A stretch of DNA of 64,000 nt, taken from contig NZ_JACYFG010000038.1 in NCBI RefSeq assembly GCF_014803405.1, positions 310,001-374,000 of the forward strand, given 5' to 3'. Shown in pieces: positions 56,960 to 64,000 of the stretch. Positions within the stretch are counted from its first letter, which is position 1. Each line of letters opens with the position of its first letter. A program made the position numbers and the translations under genes. This stretch comes from Pelagicoccus enzymogenes (GTDB lineage: Bacteria > Verrucomicrobiota > Verrucomicrobiia > Opitutales > Opitutaceae). Under the pieces are notes generated by a model. The model was not told the origin of the DNA, searched no databases, and saw only the letters and a list, made by a program, of their open reading frames with translations.

Positions 56960-57799
56960 CTATACCCACCGGTTTTTTATTTTCTGAGGGTCGGGTGGAG
57001 CCGCCTTACGCGTTAGATAGGTTCCGTAAGCTTTACCATCTGGATCGTCGGCGTCGATGATCAGCGATACTTTGTGCCAGATTGCCCGCAAGAACCGCGA
57101 CTCTCCTCGCTCGTAGCAACGTTGCAATGCCCAGAGGCAATAGTCAGCCACTTGAAGGCATGGAGAGAGCCATGGATAGCTCGGACAGATTTCAAGCTCC
57201 CCTTCGTGATTGATCTCTCTTTCGGACAGAAACCGTTGCTTTGTCTTCAGCAATTCTACCTTGAGGGCTTTGGTGCGGTCCGATTTGCCACGTCGGGCGA
57301 AACAGATTCGATAACGATCCAGCTTGTGTAGACGCTGCTTGAAGAGCATCCGGACGGTGAAGTCATACAATTCGTTAGGATGGTAGCGGTAGTCGGAGTC
57401 CATGCGGTTTCGGCTTTCTACATACTCAAGGACCTTTCGCATGTCCTTGATCACTGCGAAAAACTTGAAATCTAGCTCTACCAGTAACTCGAACACTTTC
57501 GCTCGGATTTCGGGATGGTCATCCTTCGCATGAAAGGCCCGAGCTGTCTTCTTTGCTTCCGGTTGAACTGAAGGAATCGTCGAGTACAAAGGATTACTAA
57601 GGAGTGAATGGCGTAGCTGCTCGAGTTTGCGGGTTGTAGCCGACTCATCAAGACACTCGATCATTCCGAGCATGAAAAACTTGCTGGCAGCTTCGTCGTT
57701 CAACCGATTCCGCCCTTTGGGACCGAACAACACGCCATCCCCCGCTTCATCGACGAAGTAGCTTGTTTCCTTGGTAGAGTCTATGCCTGTTTCGCTCAC
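56960..57799 (-). CDS. DUF3800 family protein
   Basis: 279 residues. The signature YFVDEAGDGVLF near the N-terminus and LQVADYCLWALQR near residue 220 match the RNase H-like DUF3800 family, in which the acidic residues are probably catalytic. DUF3800 genes are common in defence islands and mobile elements. The gene overlaps the upstream nuclease gene by 4 bp and ends about 110 bp before the hsdR start, so it is part of the operon. Biochemical activity in this family is poorly known. Confidence 0.88.
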   Translation of the reverse strand: MSETGIDSTKETSYFVDEAGDGVLFGPKGRNRLNDEAASKFFMLGMIECLDESATTRKLEQLRHSLLSNPLYSTIPSVQPEAKKTARAFHAKDDHPEIRAKVFELLVELDFKFFAVIKDMRKVLEYVESRNRMDSDYRYHPNELYDFTVRMLFKQRLHKLDRYRICFARRGKSDRTKALKVELLKTKQRFLSEREINHEGELEICPSYPWLSPCLQVADYCLWALQRCYERGESRFLRAIWHKVSLIIDADDPDGKAYGTYLTRKAAPPDPQKIKNRWV

Positions 57800-58728
57800 G
57801 AATCCTTAAGCAGCTGGAAGCTTACTTTGTAACGGTAAAAGTCTATGTTCGTCGCCGCTCTTAGGGCACGGCGGAGCTTGAGGTCGTCCTCAAGAGCGAT
57901 GATCACGCCGCGTACGGTTTGATGTGGCTCAGCGAGTTCATCCATTGCGTAGCCCATGTAGCGTTGTATCTGGCCAACGACTACATCGCTGGCTCGGCCA
58001 CGCTTGAGCTCGATGATGAGTATCTCCTTCTGATCCTTGCTGACCGCAAGGATGTCGATCGGTCCCGTGTCGCTCGGATACTGCTGGCCTTTGACTTCGC
58101 CATCTTCAGAGTAGATGTCGTAGTTCTTGCCGAGATCCGTGTATTGCCAATTGGCCACGAGAAAGTCTTCGAGGTGCTTCTCCAGGGCGAACACCGATGG
58201 GTCTTCGACCGTCTCATCGGAAACGATTATGTCTGGCTTAACAGCTCGACCACCAATCAGCTTTTCAAGCTCCTCCGCATATCCAGTGATGTCGCAACAG
58301 GTTCCCGTTGAATTGGTAGAGCGCTGCAGGGCTTCGCTCATATCTGCCCGGTCGAAGAGATCGCTGTACCAAGTGATTGATCGTCGATGAGGCAAGATGT
58401 CGTCGGGAACGTAGTAATAAGGCCCCGTGATTTCGCCCGCTCGGTAACGTCCTGAACCGTTGGGGGTGATGATCACGTCACCTTCCTTGAGGCCTTTGCT
58501 CATTGTCCAGGTGAAGCCGCAGGCCAATCCCGCCGCGATGGCACTCTTGCCCGGATGTTTCTCCAAGTAGATCGGCCTAAACTCCTTGTTGAATTCACGC
58601 CAATTATCAGGGAGCCGTCCCGTAAGGTCCTCGCGGATACCGTAGTCGACTCCGATAAATCCTTCCTTGTAGCAGCGATCCGAATACACACTTTGCTGCC
58701 CAGCCATGACTCTATTGTAGGATTTCAT
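57796..58728 (-). CDS. NucS-like PD-(D/E)XK nuclease with N-terminal reader-like domain
   Basis: 310 residues from the ATG at 58728; 58707 is an alternative. Residues about 70-140 have GDVIITPNGSGRYRAGEITGPYYY and HRRSITWY, a beta-rich module like those fused to Mrr or McrB-type restriction enzymes, possibly a PUA/EVE-like reader. The C-terminal domain has TGPIDILAVSKDQKEILIIELKRG with D...ExK, followed by VVGQIQRYMGYA, as in NucS/DUF91. It may cut modified or branched DNA. The gene overlaps the DUF3800 gene by 4 bp. Confidence 0.82.
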   Translation of the reverse strand: MKSYNRVMAGQQSVYSDRCYKEGFIGVDYGIREDLTGRLPDNWREFNKEFRPIYLEKHPGKSAIAAGLACGFTWTMSKGLKEGDVIITPNGSGRYRAGEITGPYYYVPDDILPHRRSITWYSDLFDRADMSEALQRSTNSTGTCCDITGYAEELEKLIGGRAVKPDIIVSDETVEDPSVFALEKHLEDFLVANWQYTDLGKNYDIYSEDGEVKGQQYPSDTGPIDILAVSKDQKEILIIELKRGRASDVVVGQIQRYMGYAMDELAEPHQTVRGVIIALEDDLKLRRALRAATNIDFYRYKVSFQLLKDS

Positions 58729-58735
58729 GCGAATT

Positions 58736-59806
58736 CTAAACTTTCCAAATTGCTGGATCCGCCTGCACGAATTCACTAAGATAGTCGAATGAATGGACTT
58801 TAGTGGTGCTATGCATTCCTCGCTGCAGCGCCGATCTCAACCTCCTTCTTGCGATCCTATCAGGATTGACTATTACGAGAGAACCAATTGCGTCTTTTTT
58901 TACGCCGAATCGCAGCAGGGCTTCTGCATGTTGGTCACTTGGCGGTAGTGAGTATCCAATTACAACAACTCGACTGGCCGAACGAAGATCCTTGTATGCA
59001 TTCTTCATTACGTTTCCTATGATACCGTCATCGTCATAAGCCTTCGAGGATTCAGGAGGGATGATCTTGAATCGCATATCTCCCCCTCTTGGGTTTGCAT
59101 ACGGTCTTTGTTTTAAGCTGATTTCATCGCCTGAAACCATGAAGTGCAGGGAGCCATGTACTTTGTGCACCCGAATCGAAGCATCTTTACGATTGGGCTC
59201 AAGCGACTCTGGCGTCCATGCTTCATGCCCAGCTAAACCTTTACCTTTTGCCTTGAGCTTGAAACCATACCCGTAGTGAGCATCCCACTTTCCCTTTCCT
59301 TTGCGGGCGAGAGAGTCATCCAAAACACAATCGTAGTTAAAATTGATAAACGCATCGCCGGGTTCAGCTAAGTCGCTCACCAATTTGTCATGCCACGTGC
59401 ATTCACGAGTTCTGTAGCTTCCGGTTCCTCCGTCCTTAACTTCCGTCAAGGACTCTCCGAGTATTAAGGCAATTGATTGTTCAAGGTCTTTCCTTAGGGC
59501 GACTACTTTCTGATGAACCTGCTTATCTTCTTGCCCCAAGTGTTGAGACAACCGCTCTGCATGCTCAAAATGACAAAACACTTGCTCCATGCTGAGAACG
59601 AAATTGGTACCAAACCATTCCGTCAGGCCTGAAATTAGCCGGTTTATTCTATCCGCATGACATCTGTTTGAAACACGCTGAAGCTGGGTAAAGAAGTCTC
59701 CATCCAAGGGAGGCAAGCAGCGACCCTGATTTTTCATCTTGGCTACGAATGAGCAGCCACGCGTCGCACCCGCTCCTAGAATGAAAACTGTCTTGCCTTT
59801 GCTCAT
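58736..59806 (-). CDS. SIR2-like NADase/defence protein
   Basis: 356 residues from the ATG at 59806. The N-terminal nucleotide site VFILGAGATRGCSF, then INFNYDCVLDDSL and KVHGSLHFMV, match SIR2-like (SIR2_2) domains, with His in the last motif as a probable catalytic residue. A Rossmann-like VVVIGYSLPPSDQHAEALL near the C-terminus is also typical. SIR2 proteins in antiphage systems deplete NAD+. The ATG overlaps the stop of a 3' remnant of hsdS (ATGA), indicating former coupling to an hsdS gene. Confidence 0.87.
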   Translation of the reverse strand: MSKGKTVFILGAGATRGCSFVAKMKNQGRCLPPLDGDFFTQLQRVSNRCHADRINRLISGLTEWFGTNFVLSMEQVFCHFEHAERLSQHLGQEDKQVHQKVVALRKDLEQSIALILGESLTEVKDGGTGSYRTRECTWHDKLVSDLAEPGDAFINFNYDCVLDDSLARKGKGKWDAHYGYGFKLKAKGKGLAGHEAWTPESLEPNRKDASIRVHKVHGSLHFMVSGDEISLKQRPYANPRGGDMRFKIIPPESSKAYDDDGIIGNVMKNAYKDLRSASRVVVIGYSLPPSDQHAEALLRFGVKKDAIGSLVIVNPDRIARRRLRSALQRGMHSTTKVHSFDYLSEFVQADPAIWKV

Positions 59807-59855
59807 ACCAATCGCGTCTTGCCGGTTAGGAGTTCTTGCATCATGCCTTGCCGGG
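59803..59855 (-). pseudogene. 3' remnant of an older hsdS allele
   Basis: On the minus strand this segment encodes RQGMMQELLTGKTRLV followed by TGA, matching residues near the C-terminus of the intact HsdS (KQGMMQELLTGKTRLV). Fifteen consecutive amino acids are identical, while 10 of 15 codons differ, all synonymously. It is therefore a diverged homologue rather than a recent duplication. Its stop overlaps the SIR2 ATG. Confidence 0.85.
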
Positions 59856-59857
59856 AG

Positions 59858-59893
59858 CAATGGATAGTGGAAAATTGATAATGGATAGTTTGG
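59858..59893 (+). repeat. Left heptamer-repeat tract of the cassette
   Basis: Four degenerate heptamers on the plus strand followed by GTTTGG. It is the inverted counterpart of 60259-60295, with the two central units swapped. Confidence 0.7.
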
Positions 59894-59900
59894 GTTGAGG

Positions 59901-60251
59901 TCATTGGGAGCGGGAGGTTTTGACGATGCTGATCAGGAGTTTGAGTAGTTCCTCGATGTCGGGGTGGAGCAAGTCGTAGTCCTTAGTGGCGATGTAGTCT
60001 GACTGGTGCAGCAGATCGATCCAGTACTCGGTTTCGTTGGCTTCCTTGAGGGCGATGCTCATCTTGCTAACAAAGTCCGCCCGACTTTGAGCATGTTCGG
60101 ACTCTCGAACCAAAGCACCAATCGCTGTCCCGCTCCGCAAGACTTGCTTCGACAGCACAAACTCCCGCTTCTCTTCCTGCAGGTATTTCGCCAATTTCAC
60201 GATACGCAAGGCAAACACGAACGACTTATCCTTAACCACATTCTCCTTCAT
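59901..60251 (-). CDS. Four-helix-bundle protein (23S intervening-sequence type)
   Basis: 116 residues, all helical. The patterns LRIVKLAKYLQEEK, LSKQVLRSGTAIGALVRE and MSIALKEANETEYWIDLL are typical of the S23/IVP family (TIGR02436) found in rRNA intervening sequences and in many defence loci. The biochemical role is unknown; some members sit between hsdS and hsdR genes as this one does. It lies in a cassette with heptamer repeats on both sides and has its own start within 10 bp of the right tract. Confidence 0.93.
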   Translation of the reverse strand: MKENVVKDKSFVFALRIVKLAKYLQEEKREFVLSKQVLRSGTAIGALVRESEHAQSRADFVSKMSIALKEANETEYWIDLLHQSDYIATKDYDLLHPDIEELLKLLISIVKTSRSQ

Positions 60252-60258
60252 CGCGTAT

Positions 60259-60295
60259 CCAAATTATCCATTCTCCACTATCAATTATCCATTTG
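60259..60295 (-). repeat. Right heptamer-repeat tract of the cassette
   Basis: Read on the minus strand it has four degenerate heptamers then ATTTGG, ending 8 bp before the four-helix-bundle ATG. It overlaps the last codons and TAA stop of hsdS. The TTTGGATAC word at 60255-60263 (minus) overlaps its edge. Confidence 0.7.
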
Positions 60296-61481
60296 ATGCA
60301 GGAGCGACTAGACGGGTCTTACCCGTCAAGAGCTCCTGCATCATCCCTTGCTTGAGTTGGCGGGCTTTGGAGAGCTTGGCTTCGAGGGCGACGATTTCCT
60401 CGTCCATGTCGCTGAGCGTTTCGGCGATGGCGGTTTGCTCATGGAGCTGCGGCAAAAAGATTTCTAGGTTCTCAACGTCCTTATGAGAGAGGTGTTTCAC
60501 TGTCGTGCCAGAGATTGTCGATTCAAGCTTTTCCATTGGCTTGCGAAGTGCGTAATAAAGATATCCGCGGTCCACCTCACGACCATTATGTATACGCCCA
60601 ACCCGCTGATTGAGCAGAGAATCTTCAGCATCCCATAGCTTGAGCAAAAACTCACCGTCCATTCCGACGAGGAGATCTCCTTTCCTAACAATAAAGTTCT
60701 CGGAGTATTCGCCCGCATAATACAGCTTTTGTTCGACTGACTTTAAATCTCGATTCCGAATCAAACGAAAGCCGCTGGCAGACTCTGAAAAGCCAGCCGA
60801 TGAGAACGGAAATCCAACTTGAAGCCTTACCTTGCCATAGAGCGATTGCTCAGTCCATTCACCGGAGAAGCCGGGGAGGCGTTTTTTGCCGGTGAGGAGT
60901 TGCTGCATGGCGCCTTGTTTGATTTGGCGTTTTTTGGCGATGAGTTGCTCCAGGGATTCAATGAGGGCATCCGCATCGCTTAAGGCCTCGGCGATGGCTT
61001 CTTGTTCGGCTTTGGTGGGCGGGAGGGGGACGACAAGCGGGGTTATGTGCTTGTTGTTAATTTGTGGAATCGAAGTCGTATCAGCGATTCGCCAAAGCTC
61101 TAGGTGTTTTAGGGCATAAAACAGGTATTCGGAGTCTATCGTTTCATCAACGGTCAGTGACATCAGGTTGGTGTCGAAGAACGAATCCTCCGAAAGGATC
61201 CTTACTTTGTTTAGAAGGATGGATGCTCCTCTCTTGGGAAAGATTATGCTACCTTTGGGGACACGTTTCGAACTGCGAACTCGGTAAGGAGATTCTTTAA
61301 TAAACTTTTCGCCGAGATTGAGTTGGTCTACTTTGAAATAAGGGATGCCGTTGGAATCGAATTTTTGAAGAGACGGGCTATCGCCGCTCTTTATCACGAC
61401 GTGAGGTCCGAGTTGAGCATCTTTCCAGTCCTCCGGTATTTTGCCAACTTCAGTTTGCTTGTATCCAGTTTTTACTGCCAT
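60285..61481 (-). CDS. hsdS: Type I restriction enzyme S subunit
   Basis: 398 residues. Two target-recognition domains (about 15-160 and 210-350) are each followed by a conserved helical region: AIAEALSDADALIESLEQLI..KQGAMQQLLTGKKRL and AIAETLSDMDEEIVALEAKL..KQGMMQELLTGKTRLV (split here). The half repeats set the spacing between the two half-sites. It determines DNA sequence specificity and docks to two HsdM. The last six residues (APASNG) lie at the cassette junction and are unlike the family end. The start overlaps hsdM by 10 bp. Confidence 0.97.
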   Translation of the reverse strand: MAVKTGYKQTEVGKIPEDWKDAQLGPHVVIKSGDSPSLQKFDSNGIPYFKVDQLNLGEKFIKESPYRVRSSKRVPKGSIIFPKRGASILLNKVRILSEDSFFDTNLMSLTVDETIDSEYLFYALKHLELWRIADTTSIPQINNKHITPLVVPLPPTKAEQEAIAEALSDADALIESLEQLIAKKRQIKQGAMQQLLTGKKRLPGFSGEWTEQSLYGKVRLQVGFPFSSAGFSESASGFRLIRNRDLKSVEQKLYYAGEYSENFIVRKGDLLVGMDGEFLLKLWDAEDSLLNQRVGRIHNGREVDRGYLYYALRKPMEKLESTISGTTVKHLSHKDVENLEIFLPQLHEQTAIAETLSDMDEEIVALEAKLSKARQLKQGMMQELLTGKTRLVAPASNG

Positions 61482-64000
61482 GCGAAGCCCATCCTTTCTA
61501 GGTGCTGGCTGACTTTGGACTCTAGGTCGCCGACGCGGGTGGTGAGTTCGGGAAGCGGTTGGGCGTAGCGTTCGGCGAGGTCATTGACGCGATGGGTGAG
61601 GCTTTGGCTGATGCGGTCGGTTTCGCCGTGGATGGCGGTCGCAAGTGCGGCAAGCCACTTGTCGTCGACGACGAGCGTCTTGATGTCGTCGGAAGTGAGC
61701 TTGGCGTAGTGATCGAGGGCCAGAGCATCGAGTTCGGTCTCGGCTTGCTTGATTTGCTTTTTGAGGGCGGTTTCCTCTTCGGAGGATTCGAGGTAGGCGA
61801 GCAAGGCGTTGGCTTCGTCGGTGGGGGTGTCGGAGCCGTAGGTGGCGGGGGACTCGGCGGCTGCTAGTAGATCGGGTTGTTGCGGCGGTCTCGGCGATGC
61901 CGCCCTACCTTTTATGCCTAACTCTTTGAGTCGGGCGGTGACAGCGGCTTTGTTGACCTTGTCCATTTCGGAGAAGGCGCCGTCGTCGCCGCTGTGTTCT
62001 TCTTCGAGTTCGGCGAGGCGGGCGGTGGCGGCTTCGAGTTGGGACTGAAGGGTGGCGAGCTCGGATTGCTCGGAGGCGAAGTAGCGGGCGACGACCAGCT
62101 CCTTGGGCACGAGCTCGCAGGTCCATCCTTTGTCCACGGTCTGGCCCTTCTTTTTGCCTTTTGTAATTTCTTCTAGGATACGCTCCGGCTTGGCAATCCA
62201 GCCGTCTTGGGTGATGAGGTAGCAGTCGTCCTGCATAGTCGTCTCCCAGAAATCCATGAGGTGTTGGTACACGTCGTAGCGATCGATGAGCGGCGTGGCG
62301 GCGTAGTGCTCGAGCAGGTCTTCCGAGAGCTCGTGGATGAGGGTCTTGGGATGGAAACCGGGATCGAGCTGTTTGAGCTGGGTGGAGGCTTTGTTTCGCC
62401 AGGCGTCGAAGTGTTTCTCGAGGGAGGCGATGAAGGCGGAGAACTCGGCGTGCTCTTGGATGGAGGTCTTGATGGACTCGGGAGCGACGGCGAGGTCGAG
62501 GTAGTTGGCTCGGTTGGCCTTGAAAAGGCTTTGCTTGAGGCTGGGGCAGACTTGCCAGTAGCGGTCGAGGGCGTCGATGTCGCGCTGGGGGATGCCGCCG
62601 CGGAGGTGGGCCTCGATGTCCTGAATGTCCTCCTTGGCTTGGCTGTCGATGTAGCGCGGGAGATTGAGGTTGAAGTCGTTTTTCTCGATCTCCTCGAAGG
62701 GGACTTCGCGGGCGTAGCCGGGCAGCGCGATCCGTTTCTTGAATACGTCTACGATCTTGTGGATGTCCATGCTGCGGAGGCGGTTCTTGTTGCCGTCCTT
62801 CATGAAGCCGGAGGAGGCATCGATCATGAAGATGGGGCGACGCTCCCGGGCCTGCTCCTTGTCGAGCACGATGATGCAGGCGGGAATGCCGGTGCCGTAG
62901 AAAAGGTTGGCGGGGAGTCCGATGATGCCGGCGAGGATGCCACGCTTGACCAGCTCGCGCCGAATGGCGGCCTCGGCATTGCCGCGGAAGAGCACGCCGT
63001 GCGGGAGAATGCAGGCCCCCTTGGCGGTGGACTTCATGGAGCGCACGATGTGCAGGAGGTAGGCGTAGTCGCCCTGCTTAGCGGGTGGGACGCCGAAGCC
63101 GTCGAAGCGATGGAAGTTGCGGGAGGCTTGGTCGACGCTGTCGCTGTCGGCCGGCACCCCTATCTCGTCGGGATGGAGGCCACTGGTCCAGCGCTTGTCG
63201 CTGAAGGGAGGATTGGCGACCACGAAGTCGAAGGTCTGCAGGGCGTCGCCGTGGAGGAACTTGGGATTGGCGAGGGTATTGCCCGGACGCACGGTAGCGG
63301 TTGGCCGGTCGTGCAGAATCATGTTCATGCGAGCCAGCTGGGCGGTGGTGGAATCCTTTTCCTGTCCGTAGATGGTGATGTCGGAATCCGCCTCGCCTGC
63401 GACTTTGAGCAGCAAGGAGCCCGAGCCGCAAGTCGGGTCGTACACGGTGGTGGCGTTGGTCGTCTGGGCTTCGTGGATACCGAGGATGGCGGCCATGACA
63501 CGGCTGACTTCGGCGGGGGTATAGAACTGGCCCTTGGACTTGCCGCTCTCGGTGGCGAAGTGCCGCATGAGGTACTCGTAGGCGTCGCCGAGAATGTCGT
63601 CGCCTTCGGCCCGGTTCTTGGAGAAATCGAGCTCCTTCTTCTGGAAGATGGAGATGAGGTTGGTGAGGCGGTCGACGATCTCCTTGCCGGAGCCCAGCTT
63701 GTTGGCGTCGTTGAAGTCCGGGAAGTCCGCTTGGGAAAGCTGCTCGTTGGCGGCGGCCAGCGGGGCGATGATGCGCTTGTTGATCTGGTCTCCGATGTCG
63801 GTCTTGCCCTTGAGCTTGACCATGTCGGCGAAGCTGGAGCCGTCCGGAATGACGATGGGAGCGTACGGCTGACCGGCGTACTTGTCGGAGATGTATTTCA
63901 GGAAGAGCAGCACCAGCACGTAGTCCTTGTACTGGGAGGCGTCCATGCCGCCGCGCAACTCGTCGCAGCTCTGCCAAAGGGAGGAGTAAAGTTCGGATTT
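61472..64000 (-). CDS. hsdM: Type I restriction enzyme M subunit (5' end outside window)
   Basis: 843 codons are visible and the frame is open at the right edge; an internal ATG at 63958 is not the true start because the preceding codons (LWQSCDELRGG) are HsdM-like. The SAM-binding motif is DPTCGSGSLLLKV and the catalytic NPPF is in VVANPPFSDKRW. The C-terminal third is long, with coiled coils and the segment at 61882-61909 that derives from a REP-like repeat. N6-adenine methyltransferase of the complex. It is longer than EcoKI HsdM (529). Confidence 0.96.
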   Translation of the reverse strand, partial: KSELYSSLWQSCDELRGGMDASQYKDYVLVLLFLKYISDKYAGQPYAPIVIPDGSSFADMVKLKGKTDIGDQINKRIIAPLAAANEQLSQADFPDFNDANKLGSGKEIVDRLTNLISIFQKKELDFSKNRAEGDDILGDAYEYLMRHFATESGKSKGQFYTPAEVSRVMAAILGIHEAQTTNATTVYDPTCGSGSLLLKVAGEADSDITIYGQEKDSTTAQLARMNMILHDRPTATVRPGNTLANPKFLHGDALQTFDFVVANPPFSDKRWTSGLHPDEIGVPADSDSVDQASRNFHRFDGFGVPPAKQGDYAYLLHIVRSMKSTAKGACILPHGVLFRGNAEAAIRRELVKRGILAGIIGLPANLFYGTGIPACIIVLDKEQARERRPIFMIDASSGFMKDGNKNRLRSMDIHKIVDVFKKRIALPGYAREVPFEEIEKNDFNLNLPRYIDSQAKEDIQDIEAHLRGGIPQRDIDALDRYWQVCPSLKQSLFKANRANYLDLAVAPESIKTSIQEHAEFSAFIASLEKHFDAWRNKASTQLKQLDPGFHPKTLIHELSEDLLEHYAATPLIDRYDVYQHLMDFWETTMQDDCYLITQDGWIAKPERILEEITKGKKKGQTVDKGWTCELVPKELVVARYFASEQSELATLQSQLEAATARLAELEEEHSGDDGAFSEMDKVNKAAVTARLKELGIKGRAASPRPPQQPDLLAAAESPATYGSDTPTDEANALLAYLESSEEETALKKQIKQAETELDALALDHYAKLTSDDIKTLVVDDKWLAALATAIHGETDRISQSLTHRVNDLAERYAQPLPELTTRVGDLESKVSQHLERMGFAWQ
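61882..61909. repeat. REP-like palindrome inside hsdM
   Basis: GCGGCGG(TC) and GCCGCCC form a hairpin with the tail CCTACC. The end GCCGCCCTAC is shared with 25572-25587. It is translated as GRAASPRPPQ in HsdM without disturbing the frame, between two charged helices, as if inserted there. Confidence 0.5.

Larger units (their letters stand above)
59856..60300 (-). mobile_element. Four-helix-bundle cassette flanked by inverted heptamer repeats
   Basis: The gene at 59901-60251 is enclosed by two tracts in inverted orientation (59858-59893 and 60259-60295). Each consists of four 7-bp units of the type RTKGAWA: the left reads ATGGATA, GTGGAAA, ATTGATA, ATGGATA; the right, read inward, ATGGATA, ATTGATA, GTGGAGA, ATGGATA. 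Both end in TTTGG toward the gene. No transposase is present. The right tract supplies the stop codon of hsdS. Confidence 0.65.
45949..64000. mobile_element. Integrated mobilizable element carrying a type I restriction system (left part)
   Basis: The left border is the tRNA-Glu gene. The content is a site-specific recombinase, a putative regulator, an RHH/relaxase-like pair, noncoding hairpins and a defence operon. Coding density and base composition change at the border. A second copy of the tRNA 3' end (the other attachment site) was not seen up to 64000, so the element probably continues to the right. No conjugation ATPase or mating-pore gene was found here, so mobilization by a helper is more likely than self-transfer. 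Confidence 0.75.

Noticed and set aside
45987-64000. CRISPR array or prophage structural genes
   Set aside because: No regularly spaced repeats and no capsid, terminase or tail motifs were seen; the recombinase alone is not evidence of a prophage.

Overview
The window is about 46 kb of GC-rich bacterial chromosome followed by the first 18 kb of an integrated element. Gene content and style suggest a Gram-negative verrucomicrobium, perhaps of class Opitutae: PAS-rich hybrid kinases, an extended TonB/ExbB system with a DUF3450-like protein, and large membrane-anchored alpha-helical proteins. There is no rRNA, so the lineage is inference.

Chromosomal part. 1-439 is the start of an anchored protein, possibly a subtilase. 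536-4180 (minus) is a compact signalling operon: a REC-PP2C-HATPase switch protein, a STAS protein, and a soluble MCP-like protein with a divergent tip. 4518-12353 (plus) is a complete chemotaxis operon: cheY, cheA, cheW, a PAS-rich MCP, a second cheY, cheB and cheR. 12416-16482 (minus) holds two overlapping helical-repeat proteins. 16855-19182 (minus) is an ABC-2 exporter and 19331-21702 (minus) an Rrf2 regulator with an SLC13-type permease. 21846-29787 holds two hybrid histidine kinases and a TPR membrane protein. purU follows, then a TonB energy-transduction operon (30879-36188), carB, a PhoD-like lipoprotein, a degenerate NtrC-like regulator, a type IV pilus/type II secretion inner-membrane protein, a dCache sensor kinase and its response regulator.

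Element. A tRNA-Glu(TTC) gene at 45912-45989 marks the boundary. The last codons of a large serine recombinase are read through the 3' half of this tRNA on the opposite strand, so this is an attachment junction. Rightward are a winged-helix regulator, an RHH/relaxase-like mobilization pair, a hairpin-rich 1.5 kb non-coding stretch, small hypothetical genes and a type I restriction-modification operon on the minus strand that leaves the right edge. Transcription order is hsdM, hsdS, four-helix-bundle cassette, SIR2-like, NucS-like nuclease, DUF3800, hsdR, YgjP-type metallopeptidase, small HTH gene. The far end of the element is not in the window.

Most notable observations: (1) a 3' remnant of an older hsdS allele fused to the SIR2 start, separated from the present hsdS by a four-helix-bundle cassette flanked by inverted heptamer-repeat tracts; (2) three putative defence effectors nested between hsdS and hsdR; (3) a 9-mer, TTTGGATAC, found ten times in several reading frames where fewer than one is expected; (4) a response regulator that has lost its sigma-54 loop, Walker lysine context and recognition helix; (5) a single protein combining receiver, PP2C phosphatase and anti-sigma-kinase domains next to its STAS partner.
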